This document shows, one piece after another, positions 1 through 6,518 of a stretch of 7,374 bases of DNA. Position 1 is the stretch's first letter; each line of letters starts with the position of its first letter. The position numbers and the translations under genes are program-made. The notes beneath the pieces are model-generated. The model was not told the origin of the DNA. It was given only the letters and a program-made list of their open reading frames with translations, and did no database searches. The DNA is from Saccharofermentans sp. (GTDB lineage: Bacteria; Bacillota_A; Clostridia; Saccharofermentanales; Saccharofermentanaceae): positions 1 through 7,374 of the forward strand of contig JAILMZ010000087.1 in the NCBI GenBank assembly GCA_024692105.1, in the 5' to 3' direction.

Positions 1-1
1 A

Positions 2-391
2 TCACTTCTTGGACTTGCTCTTCTTGCCCTGCTTCGGCAGGTGGGATTTGATCGCCTCGAAAGACTCGTCACTAATGACATGCTCGATCCTGCAGGCATC
101 CTCGGAGGCAGTCTCAGGGCTTACTCCGATGTCTGTGAGGAGCTTGGTCAGTACAACATGTCTCTCATAGATCTTCTCTGCGATCTCAAGACCGGAGTTA
201 GTGAGGGAGATATAGCCTTTCTCATCAACGGCTATGTATCTGGAATTGCGGAGAAGTCCCATTGCGCGGGATACGCTGGGCTTGGAAAACTTCATGTATC
301 TGGCAACGTCAAGCGACCTGACGTTTTCGAGTTCATTCGAAAGGATATAGATTGTTTCAAGATACATCTCGCCTGATTCTTTGAGTTCCAT
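2..391 (-). CDS. DtxR/MntR-family metal-dependent transcriptional repressor
   Basis: A 129-residue cytoplasmic DNA-binding repressor that should use a divalent metal as corepressor. Residues 1-65 form the winged helix-turn-helix (SLDVARYMKFSKPSVSRAMG is the HTH core), and residues 66-118 are the dimerisation and metal-binding region. Aligned by eye, the expected ligand positions are Met9, Glu12, His78, Cys100, Glu103 and His104 (DACRIEHVISDE). Met and Cys are the residues of iron-sensing DtxR, whereas MntR has Asp and Glu there, so I infer Fe(II) sensing. There is no C-terminal SH3-like domain; the protein ends in a lysine-rich tail, giving MntR-like length. The ATG start is set by AAGGAGGT six bases upstream (398-405, minus strand). 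It is transcribed divergently from fabT; genes downstream lie outside the window. Family is confident; the metal is inferred. Confidence 0.9.
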   Translation of the reverse strand: MELKESGEMYLETIYILSNELENVRSLDVARYMKFSKPSVSRAMGLLRNSRYIAVDEKGYISLTNSGLEIAEKIYERHVVLTKLLTDIGVSPETASEDACRIEHVISDESFEAIKSHLPKQGKKSKSKK

Positions 392-410
392 GGGGACACC
401 TCCTTGTTCT

Positions 411-430
411 CAAAACAGTATACACTTTTG
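411..430. promoter_or_regulatory. Imperfect palindrome over the dtxR-like promoter, candidate operator
   Basis: CAAAACAGTATACACTTTTG is a 20-bp dyad: CAAAA/TTTTG arms around a GTATAC core, with 16 of 20 positions symmetric. It covers the minus-strand -10-like hexamer TATACT (417-422), about 26 bases upstream of the regulator's ATG. DtxR-family operators are interrupted palindromes of about this size and many members repress themselves, so an autoregulatory site is a reasonable inference. I do not recognise it as a described consensus. No good -35 is visible for this promoter. Confidence 0.4.
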
Positions 431-464
431 CGCGGATTAGTGGTAGGAAAGGCGTGCGGCATAT

Positions 465-493
465 TTGCCGTAAAGATTGTATTGGTGTAAAAT
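465..493 (+). promoter_or_regulatory. Promoter of the fabT operon
   Basis: A -35-like TTGCCG (465-470, four of six matches) and a -10-like TAAAAT (488-493, five of six) are separated by 17 bases. Transcription should start near position 500, inside the palindrome at 495-507. This gives a leader of about 25 bases before the GTG start at 525. Confidence 0.6.
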
Positions 494-494
494 G

Positions 495-507
495 TTTGAT
501 AATCAAA
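495..507. promoter_or_regulatory. FabT-type operator (autoregulatory site)
   Basis: TTTGATAATCAAA is a perfect palindrome around a central base (6+1+6). Its other strand reads TTTGATTATCAAA, the core of the FabT site described in streptococci. It starts two bases after the -10 box and covers the predicted transcription start, where a bound dimer would block initiation. It lies directly upstream of a FabT-like gene, so site and protein support each other. Confidence 0.8.
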
Positions 508-511
508 GTAC

Positions 512-517
512 AGGAGG
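512..517 (+). promoter_or_regulatory. Ribosome binding site that sets the fabT start
   Basis: AGGAGG, seven bases before GTG at 525. It selects this GTG over the in-frame TTG at 477 or ATG at 492, which have no such site and would place the promoter and operator inside the coding region. Confidence 0.8.
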
Positions 518-524
518 ACCGAGG

Positions 525-1043
525 GTGCCCAGAGATGAAGAGTTGATGTCCGAAGCGCTGGTCCGGATTTTTGAGAATGTGGTGTTAACGGAAGAGAAGT
601 CCCTGCAGGCAGGGTATTTTTCCGATCTTTCCATAGCAGAGATGCACACGCTTACGGCAATCGGTCCTTATGAATCCCGCACGATGACCAAGACTGCGGA
701 AGATCTGGGTATTACCACAGGTACTCTTACCGTTGCGATAGACAGGCTGGTCAAGAAGGGTTATGTCATCAGACAGCGCGATACCAAAGACAAGCGCGTG
801 GTAAGGATAAGCCTTACGAGGAACGGCAAGCTCGCGTGCAGGATGAACTCCAAGTTCCATAGGGTTCTCGCCAAGCACATCCTTGAAGGTTATCAGCCGG
901 AAGACAGGGAACACATACTCAACCTTGTCAGGGAAGTGGATACTTACATAGAGCAGCAGCTCAAAAGATACGACAACACCGAAGATGTCAGAAAGACCGC
1001 CATGGAGGTGGCCAAAGACAAGAAGAATAAGGAGAAGGCATGA
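525..1043 (+). CDS. fabT: MarR-family repressor of fatty acid synthesis, FabT-like
   Basis: A 172-residue cytoplasmic MarR-type dimeric repressor. Residues 31-47 (YFSDLSIAEMHTLTAIG) closely resemble the matching stretch of streptococcal FabT (FKDISIKEMHTIDVIG). The winged helix-turn-helix spans about 50-105, with recognition helix GTLTVAIDRLVKKG (66-79) and wing RDTKDKRVVRISLT (85-98). A lysine-rich tail extends beyond the usual end. In known FabT, acyl-ACP acts as corepressor and represses fatty acid synthesis genes; that role here is inferred from similarity. GTG is chosen as start because of AGGAGG seven bases upstream. A FabT-type palindrome overlaps its promoter, pointing to autoregulation. 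Its stop overlaps the ACP start (ATGA), so the two are translationally coupled. In streptococci and enterococci fabT precedes fabH and acpP; here fabH is absent. Confidence 0.88.
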   Translation: MPRDEELMSEALVRIFENVVLTEEKSLQAGYFSDLSIAEMHTLTAIGPYESRTMTKTAEDLGITTGTLTVAIDRLVKKGYVIRQRDTKDKRVVRISLTRNGKLACRMNSKFHRVLAKHILEGYQPEDREHILNLVREVDTYIEQQLKRYDNTEDVRKTAMEVAKDKKNKEKA

Positions 1044-1312
1044 TGACAGATCCTGAAGCAATCAAAAAGAAGATCTATGATGATGTCTTAAAGATCCTGT
1101 CCGGTACGCTCGAGATGTCTCCCGAGGATATCCCCGAAGATCTCGGTATCGATTCCGGTCTGCCGTTTGATTCCCTCCAGCTCTATGAGTTCGTTATCGA
1201 TCTGGAAGAAGCATACAACATCAAGATCTCCGATGAGGCTTTGGACGGCATAAAGGACATCGGAGGAGTAGTCGATCTGGTATATGACCTGACAACGGGT
1301 AACACCTTATGA
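1040..1312 (+). CDS. acpP: Acyl carrier protein
   Basis: A small acidic 90-residue four-helix carrier protein that holds acyl chains on a 4'-phosphopantetheine arm during fatty acid or other acyl assembly. The attachment site is Ser45 in the DSL motif (FDSLQLYEFV, 43-52), followed by the usual acidic helix II (VIDLEEAY). Compared with the common EDLGxDSL form, about six residues are inserted (IDSGLP), so a second DS pair precedes the true one. Two starts are possible: ATG 1040, overlapping the fabT stop, or ATG 1043, which sits a more usual eight bases from AAGGAG (1029-1034). The product is 90 or 89 residues. It ends in an ATGA overlap with the lipid kinase gene. Placement after fabT suggests a fatty acid role and a supply of the acyl-ACP that FabT senses. 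A specialised ACP separate from a housekeeping copy elsewhere cannot be excluded. Confidence 0.9.
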   Translation: MMTDPEAIKKKIYDDVLKILSGTLEMSPEDIPEDLGIDSGLPFDSLQLYEFVIDLEEAYNIKISDEALDGIKDIGGVVDLVYDLTTGNTL

Positions 1313-2280
1313 GAAAAGTATTTATCGTCAACAGCCGTTCCGATTCCGGTGACCTTGAGACGTTCAAGGCGGCGGTCGCAGGTTTCTCCGAGCATCACAA
1401 GAGCGAGTGCGAGTTCTACTATACGGACCACGCAGGTCATGCAACAGAACTTGCAAAGAAGATATCAGACGGTGCGGACGGCAACGTTCTCATCGTTGCA
1501 TGCGGCGGTGACGGTACGGTCCACGAGATAGCAAATGTCCTTGCGGGCACGGATGTTCCCATGGCGGTGGTGCCGATGGGTACCGGCAATGATTTCGCGA
1601 GGAGCGTGATGAGCGAACAGCACAGGAACTCCTGCGAGTATTGCGTGAGCGAGCTCATCAAGGACGATTACGATATCAAGCCGATAGATCTCATCAGAGT
1701 TGAATCCTTTGATGCGGAAGGCAATGTCATTCCCGAATGCAGCGCATGGTGCAACAATGTGGCTTCTATAGGTCTCGATACGGAAGTACAGCTCAGTGCC
1801 AAGACAAAGGTCCTCAAGCACCCCAAGTCAGCTCTCGTCAGAAAGACTGCATATGCGACATCTGCTGTGGGCGCCCTGTTCGGCAACCGCGGCTTTGACT
1901 TTAAGTATCACGCCTCAAGGGGCGACGGCAAACCCATGGATTCCGAGTTCTCACGCTATACGCTCATCAGCGTCTGCAACGGCTCGTACTACGGCAACGG
2001 TTTCTGCCCGGCTCCCGGTGCAAGGGTCGACGACGGCCTGTTAGACATCTGCTCGGTAGAAGATGTAGGCCTCGGACGTGCCATCTTCCTTATCTCGAAA
2101 TACGCCAAGGGCAAGCATGTCGGCCTCATGAACGTGGACACGTTCCAGGTGACATCGCTCTCGGTCGAGGCTACGGGTGACAAAGACCTCAACGGCAACT
2201 ACGACGGCGAGGATTTCTCGGGCAGGAGAGTCGAGTTTACATGCGTTCCGAAGGCACTCGGGCTCGCGTTCTATAAGTGA
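1309..2280 (+). CDS. Diacylglycerol kinase-family lipid kinase (YegS/BmrU/DgkB type)
   Basis: A 323-residue soluble, membrane-associating lipid kinase, close to the usual length of about 300. Family motifs are in order: GGDGT nucleotide motif (66-70), PMGTGNDFAR (89-98), CNGSYYGNGFCPAPGARVDD (223-242) leading into DDGLLDI (241-247) with the likely catalytic aspartates, and a DGE near the C-terminus (299-301). Members transfer ATP phosphate to diacylglycerol, making phosphatidic acid that re-enters phospholipid synthesis; some use other lipids, so the substrate is not certain. The N-terminal motif, usually NPxSG, reads NSRSDSG here and lacks the proline. Its ATG overlaps the ACP stop by four bases and has no clear ribosome site, so translation is probably coupled to the ACP. 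Being third in a fabT operon suggests that phosphatidic acid supply follows fatty acid supply. Confidence 0.9.
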   Translation: MRKVFIVNSRSDSGDLETFKAAVAGFSEHHKSECEFYYTDHAGHATELAKKISDGADGNVLIVACGGDGTVHEIANVLAGTDVPMAVVPMGTGNDFARSVMSEQHRNSCEYCVSELIKDDYDIKPIDLIRVESFDAEGNVIPECSAWCNNVASIGLDTEVQLSAKTKVLKHPKSALVRKTAYATSAVGALFGNRGFDFKYHASRGDGKPMDSEFSRYTLISVCNGSYYGNGFCPAPGARVDDGLLDICSVEDVGLGRAIFLISKYAKGKHVGLMNVDTFQVTSLSVEATGDKDLNGNYDGEDFSGRRVEFTCVPKALGLAFYK

Positions 2281-2307
2281 TTGAATAACGGCTCTTTATG
2301 TTATAAT
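2281..2307 (+). promoter_or_regulatory. Extended -10 promoter of the ynbB operon
   Basis: TGTTATAAT (2299-2307) is a perfect extended -10 element. The best -35-like match, TTGAAT (2281-2286), is only 15 bases away, but extended -10 promoters tolerate a poor -35. Transcription should start near 2314. The promoter begins directly after the lipid kinase stop, and no terminator separates the two operons. Confidence 0.7.
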
Positions 2308-2311
2308 TATT

Positions 2312-2332
2312 CTGTTTAATTTTTGGAAACAG
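2312..2332 (+). repeat. Inverted repeat at the 5' end of the ynbB transcript
   Basis: CTGTTT (2312-2317) and AAACAG (2327-2332) are perfect inverted arms around nine bases. The repeat coincides with the predicted transcription start, so it is either an operator or a 5'-terminal stem-loop next to the weak ribosome site (AAGG, 2335-2338). Confidence 0.4.
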
Positions 2333-2348
2333 GGAAGGCCGGGATATC

Positions 2349-3620
2349 TTGGAAAGCATCTTAGAGAATTATTCTGAGTATGGCGTAAGCTCCGATATAC
2401 TTGCGATCGCATCCGAAGCTGAAGAGAGCCTTAGATCAGTTTACGATTCCATCGATGACATAGTCACACACAATGAACTCAAGGTGCTTGAGGCGTTCCG
2501 TGCTGAGCAGTTTTCCGATACTCACATGGGCCAGACCACAGGTTACGGTTATGACGATATCGGAAGAGAGAGGATCGAGAGGATCTTCGCGCGTGCCATG
2601 GGTGCCGAGAAGGCTTATGTGAGAGTTCAGATTAGCTCGGGTACGCAGTCAGTGTCATCCATGCTCTGGGCGTGCCTGAGACCCGGTGACGAGATGCTCT
2701 CCGTTACGGGCAGGCCTTACGATACCCTTATGTCCACGGTCGGCATCGGAAGCGGTGCGAACGATATGTCGCTCGTAGCTTTCGGAGTAACTTACAAAGA
2801 AGTTGAACTGCTTCCTTCAGGCGATCCTGATATCGAAGCGATCAAGAACGCGATAACTGATAAGACCAAGCTCGTATTCATACAGAAGTCCAGAGGTTAT
2901 ACAGGCAGAAGATCTCTTCTGTGCAGTGATATCGCTAAGATCTCCGAGGCTGCAAAGAGCGTTAAGCCCGATGTGATCGTCGCAGTCGACAACTGCTATG
3001 GTGAGTTCACGGAGAAGACCGAGCCTACACAGGCAGGTGCCGATATCATTGCAGGTTCTCTCATCAAGAATCCGGGCGGCGGAATCTGCAAGACAGGCGG
3101 ATACATCGCAGGCAGGGAAGACCTTGTCGAGAATGCAGCCCGTCATATTACGACTCCCGGTCTCGGAAGCGAAGTAGGACCCACGTTGGGATTCAACAGC
3201 ATGATCGCAAGAGGTCTGTTCACGGCTCCGCAGTGCGTAGGAGAGTGCCTCAAGGGCGCGGTTTTTGCAGCGAAGCTTTTTGAACTTGCAGGCGTCGAGA
3301 CGAGTCCTGCCGCTGAAGACCTCAGAGGAGACATAGTACAGACACTTACTTTCAGGGACAGCGCGAAGATGGAGAAGTTCTGCAAAGCGATCCAGTCATG
3401 CGCACCGGTTGATTCTTTTGTTACACCGGAGCCCTGGGATATGCCCGGATACGAAGATAAGGTTATAATGGCTGCAGGCGCTTTCGTACAGGGAGCGACA
3501 ACGGAGCTCTCTTGCGACGGTCCGATAAAGCCGCCTTACATCGCATATATGCAGGGCGGTCTCGTAAAAGAACAGGTAAAGCTTGCTTGCATGCTTGCAT
3601 TGGTACATCAGAATGGCTGA
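2349..3620 (+). CDS. ynbB: PLP-dependent YnbB / 'aluminium resistance' family enzyme (methionine gamma-lyase-like)
   Basis: A 423-residue cytoplasmic fold-type I PLP enzyme of the YnbB family (Pfam Met_gamma_lyase), often annotated as an aluminium resistance protein. Visible features: HMGQTTGYGYDDIGRE near residues 59-74, the cofactor-stacking region ISSGTQSV (95-102), the aspartate contacting the PLP ring nitrogen in VAVDNCYGEF (Asp214), and the likely Schiff-base lysine in AGSLIKNPGGGI (Lys240). Length is normal for the family. True substrate and physiology are poorly known, so carbon-sulfur lyase activity is inferred from the fold. TTG 2349 is the only credible start: no in-frame ATG or GTG occurs before Met60, which lies inside conserved sequence. 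Its ribosome site is weak. It heads an operon with the HlyD-like gene, whose ATG overlaps its 3' end by eight bases. Confidence 0.88.
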   Translation: MESILENYSEYGVSSDILAIASEAEESLRSVYDSIDDIVTHNELKVLEAFRAEQFSDTHMGQTTGYGYDDIGRERIERIFARAMGAEKAYVRVQISSGTQSVSSMLWACLRPGDEMLSVTGRPYDTLMSTVGIGSGANDMSLVAFGVTYKEVELLPSGDPDIEAIKNAITDKTKLVFIQKSRGYTGRRSLLCSDIAKISEAAKSVKPDVIVAVDNCYGEFTEKTEPTQAGADIIAGSLIKNPGGGICKTGGYIAGREDLVENAARHITTPGLGSEVGPTLGFNSMIARGLFTAPQCVGECLKGAVFAAKLFELAGVETSPAAEDLRGDIVQTLTFRDSAKMEKFCKAIQSCAPVDSFVTPEPWDMPGYEDKVIMAAGAFVQGATTELSCDGPIKPPYIAYMQGGLVKEQVKLACMLALVHQNG

Positions 3621-5703
3621 CGACAAACAGTGGTACAACAAACAGCAACCGGCCGGAAACGGACCCAAGCCTTCGGGTAAAAGACCCGATGGTAAGGATG
3701 CTGCGCGTAAAAGAGCCATAGGCAAGAAGACTCCTGGCAAGAAACCCGCACCCGGCATGCCTTCCGGAAGCAAGCCTCAGAAGCCTGCACAGATCGCAGG
3801 CAAACCCTCGGCAAGACCGATGCCCGGCGCAGGTGCAAGACCTTCTGGCGCAGTTAAGGGAAAATCTCAGGGAAGACTGCAGGGCAAGCCTTCTGCAGGC
3901 AAGAGACCTCAGGCAGCACCCGCTTCCCCCAAGTCCAAGGAAGACATCAAGAGACTTAAGGCACAGAAGAAGGCGGCCAAGGAAAAGAAACTGGCACTTG
4001 AGAATGAACGCAAGCTCAAGAAAGAGCAGGCAAAGATCGAGAACAAGAGCGCCGTTAAGAAGGGCAAGGGCACCGCGCACAAGAGTGCAAAGAGCAGAGC
4101 CTTGAGGAACGGATTCCTCGGTACGGTAACAGTCATCGCAGGCCTTCTGGTCCTGGCATTCGTTATCCACCATCTCTATGACTATATTGCAGAAAAGCCG
4201 GTGTTCTCATTCGTTACCACAGGTACTGTCGAGCACACGATCGGTGCAAAGGCGCTTATCGTTAGAGACGAGACGGTGATCACGTCCACGACCGGCGGCG
4301 AACTCGTTACTTCCATTACGGAAGGTTCGCGCGTTGCAAAGCAGCAGGAACTTGCCATCGTCGTTCCCGCAGACATGCAGGGCGTTGTATCCGACCTGCG
4401 TAACGTACAGTCACAGATATCCGATGTCCAGCAGGAGATCATCACCGCAGGCGGTGTCAGCGAGGCCGAGACTATATATTCGAATTATAATAAGAACCTG
4501 TCAGCGATAATCGATTCCGTGCGCTTGGATTCGATGACGGGCAACTTGAGCAATCAGGCTTCGTATTCCTCGTCCATCAACGTTATCCTGGATGAACGTG
4601 AAGACGAGCTGTCCAACATCGATTTCGATGACGAGAGGATCTCCGTTCTGACAGATGACGAGAAGGTATACGAGAACCAGCTCGAAGCAGGTGCGAGCAA
4701 GATCTTTGCAGACCACCCCGGTATCGCTTCGTTCAGACTCGACGGCCTTGAAGAGATCCTTGTATATGATTCATTCCTTACCATGGATATAAGTGAAGTA
4801 AAAAATTATATTAATTCTTCTTCCGGTGCGATCACTTCAGACCTCAGCATCGAAGCAGGCGAGCCTGTCGTAAGACTTGCCCAGAACGAGAGCCAGTACC
4901 TGACGGTATATCTCTCGGTTGACGATGCTGCCATTACGGATTTCGCCGTAGGAACTCTTCATGACATCAACGTCCGTTCGGAAGGTCTTGCGATAGATAA
5001 CTGCGAAGTTGTCCGCTGCGAGAGCGACGCCGGCGGAATGCTCATCACATTCAAGACCACAAGATGCGTCGAGGATCTCCTTGACATGAGGACTGTCGAC
5101 ATCGAGATCGTCATCAGTGAGACGAACGGCATGAGAGTATCTTCTTCAAGCCTTGTGGGTGCCGTGTATGCACCTGAAGGCACACCTGCTTTCTGTCTGT
5201 ATTTCGCATCTGACAGCGGCGTGTCGGCTGATGCTTTCGCCGAGGGCTCGATCTTCAACATCAGTGTCGTACCCGAGACAAAGGTGGATGAGACAACAGG
5301 CGAGATCATAGAGCAGGAGAACACCACCGTGTCCGCATGCACCGTGATACACGCAGAATCCACGTCTGACGGCGGAGTCATTGTCGCGTTCTCGACCATG
5401 AGCGAGTACAAGAACCTCTTCAAGCTCTCGAAACTTTACACCGAAGGCTATACCCTCACACTCGTAGACACTTCCACGGGTCTGGGCAGCACGGTTACAT
5501 CGGTCGAGTGCACCAACTACAGCGGCATCGCTACGATCTATGTCAACACTCAGGGCTTCGTTGAAGAGTACAGGGTAATCGTTACGGACCATGACCGTGA
5601 GTTCGCGATCATCGAGCCTGTCGGAGACAGCAAGATCCCTAACAGCAAGACAGTCATCATCTCCAATCCTGAGACGGTCGCTCCGGGCGATAAGGTCGGT
5701 TGA
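3613..5703 (+). CDS. Single-pass HlyD-like (membrane fusion-like) protein with long basic cytoplasmic tail
   Basis: A 696-residue membrane protein. Residues 1-105 are low-complexity and rich in Lys, Pro, Gly and Ala, with recurring GKRP, GKKP and GKPSA units. Residues 107-145 are a strongly charged K/E helix, probably coiled coil. One membrane segment follows (about 168-192, FLGTVTVIAGLLVLAFVIHH). Outside the membrane come a barrel-sandwich-like stretch (203-252, with IVRDETVI and EGSRVAKQQELAIV), a short helix (259-279), a GIASFRLDGLEE motif (370-381) and a long beta-rich C-terminal part ending APGDKVG. This resembles clostridial proteins annotated as HlyD-family adaptors and found beside yggS/sepF. 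No ABC or RND partner is present, so a transport role is unproven; an envelope or division role is an alternative. ATG 3613 is preferred to the in-frame ATG 3583 because it shortens the overlap with ynbB and gives a hydrophilic N-terminus. Neither has a good ribosome site. Confidence 0.72.
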   Translation: MADDKQWYNKQQPAGNGPKPSGKRPDGKDAARKRAIGKKTPGKKPAPGMPSGSKPQKPAQIAGKPSARPMPGAGARPSGAVKGKSQGRLQGKPSAGKRPQAAPASPKSKEDIKRLKAQKKAAKEKKLALENERKLKKEQAKIENKSAVKKGKGTAHKSAKSRALRNGFLGTVTVIAGLLVLAFVIHHLYDYIAEKPVFSFVTTGTVEHTIGAKALIVRDETVITSTTGGELVTSITEGSRVAKQQELAIVVPADMQGVVSDLRNVQSQISDVQQEIITAGGVSEAETIYSNYNKNLSAIIDSVRLDSMTGNLSNQASYSSSINVILDEREDELSNIDFDDERISVLTDDEKVYENQLEAGASKIFADHPGIASFRLDGLEEILVYDSFLTMDISEVKNYINSSSGAITSDLSIEAGEPVVRLAQNESQYLTVYLSVDDAAITDFAVGTLHDINVRSEGLAIDNCEVVRCESDAGGMLITFKTTRCVEDLLDMRTVDIEIVISETNGMRVSSSSLVGAVYAPEGTPAFCLYFASDSGVSADAFAEGSIFNISVVPETKVDETTGEIIEQENTTVSACTVIHAESTSDGGVIVAFSTMSEYKNLFKLSKLYTEGYTLTLVDTSTGLGSTVTSVECTNYSGIATIYVNTQGFVEEYRVIVTDHDREFAIIEPVGDSKIPNSKTVIISNPETVAPGDKVG

Positions 5704-5704
5704 C

Positions 5705-6442
5705 ATGGAATACGATTACGATGAGGAGATATTAAGCAGCATAAAGGTTCGCCTCGCAGCCGTAAGGGAATCCATTGCCGACTGCTGCAGGGAAGCCGGA
5801 AGAGACGTAAATGATGTCACTCTCATCGGAGTGTCAAAAGTATTTCCCGTAAGCTACGCCGAGGCAGCCTGCGTTGCAGGTCTTAAGGATCTGGGTGAGA
5901 ACAGGGTCCAGGAGATGGTCCCCAAGATCGAGAGATTCAGTTCTTTGGGAATGGACTGCAACTGGCATCTCATAGGTACGCTTCAGAAGAATAAGGTCAA
6001 ATATATCATCGGAAAGACATCTCTCATCCATTCGGTCAACACGATAGAACTGGCAGAAGAGATATCCAAGAGATCTTTGGGTAACAATGTTACGACCAAC
6101 ATACTTCTTCAGGCCAATGTGTCCGGTGAAGAGTCCAAGCACGGGTTCGCTCCGCACGAGCTCAGACCTGCAATAGATCACATAATGCGCATGCCTAATG
6201 TAACCATGTGCGGTCTCATGACAATGGCTCCGATACAGACATATGAAGGAGAAGCGAGGGAAGTGTTCGCCAGGACAAGGGCGATCTTTGAAGACCTTTC
6301 TTCTTATGTAGGTACGCCTGAATGGAATGTCCTTTCCATGGGAATGAGCCAGGATTACAGGAGCGCCATATTAGAAGGCGCAACGCATATCAGAGTCGGT
6401 ACAGCCATATTCGGTAACCGTGCCGAATATATGTCTGTGTAA
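5705..6442 (+). CDS. yggS: YggS/YlmE-family PLP homeostasis protein
   Basis: A 245-residue cytoplasmic single-domain protein with the fold of the N-terminal barrel of alanine racemase. It binds pyridoxal phosphate, and the family keeps PLP and amino acid/keto acid pools balanced without a known catalytic reaction. The PLP lysine is Lys45 in LIGVSKVFP. Other signatures are GENRVQEMVPKI (65-76), NWHLIGTLQKNKVKYI (86-101), IHSVN (108-112), CGLMTMAP (169-176) and the phosphate-binding SMGMSQDY and IRVGTAIFG (211-237). Length matches the family. ATG 5705 is chosen over an upstream in-frame extension because it follows the HlyD-like stop after one base and has AAGGT eight bases upstream. It is last in the ynbB operon and next to sepF, the common arrangement in Gram-positive bacteria. 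A weak A/T hairpin follows its stop. Confidence 0.95.
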   Translation: MEYDYDEEILSSIKVRLAAVRESIADCCREAGRDVNDVTLIGVSKVFPVSYAEAACVAGLKDLGENRVQEMVPKIERFSSLGMDCNWHLIGTLQKNKVKYIIGKTSLIHSVNTIELAEEISKRSLGNNVTTNILLQANVSGEESKHGFAPHELRPAIDHIMRMPNVTMCGLMTMAPIQTYEGEAREVFARTRAIFEDLSSYVGTPEWNVLSMGMSQDYRSAILEGATHIRVGTAIFGNRAEYMSV

Positions 6443-6518
6443 CATTGATACGCTGAAAAAGTCATTTTTCGTTACATTTTGTAATATAAACCCCGTTTAA
6501 GTTACTGTCTTATGTCAC

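Noticed and set aside
477..524. N-terminal extension of the fabT frame from TTG 477 or ATG 492
   Set aside because: It has no ribosome site and would overlap the -10 box and the palindromic operator; AGGAGG with GTG 525 explains the start better.
585..1061. Minus-strand open frame opposite fabT
   Set aside because: fabT is clearly coding, with family motifs, operator and ribosome site; the antisense frame shows none of these.
3583..3612. Upstream in-frame ATG for the HlyD-like gene
   Set aside because: It adds ten residues (MLACLHWYIR) inside the ynbB reading frame without a ribosome site; ATG 3613 gives a smaller overlap and a hydrophilic start. Certainty is moderate.
3640..3930. Possible DNA tandem repeat in the K/P/G-rich region
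   Set aside because: The units recur only as short, degenerate protein motifs with irregular spacing; there is no true nucleotide tandem repeat.
3463..4173. Long minus-strand open frame (236 codons) opposite the HlyD-like tail
   Set aside because: Its Cys/Leu/Arg-rich product is what results from reading K/G/P-rich codons backwards; it has no ribosome site and the opposite strand holds a convincing gene.
5591..5704. In-frame extension of yggS into the HlyD-like gene
   Set aside because: It overlaps coding sequence of the preceding gene by over 100 bases, and family length fits ATG 5705.
5146..5706. Minus-strand open frame (186 codons) opposite the end of the HlyD-like gene
   Set aside because: It shows no recognisable motif and mirrors codon bias of the plus-strand gene.
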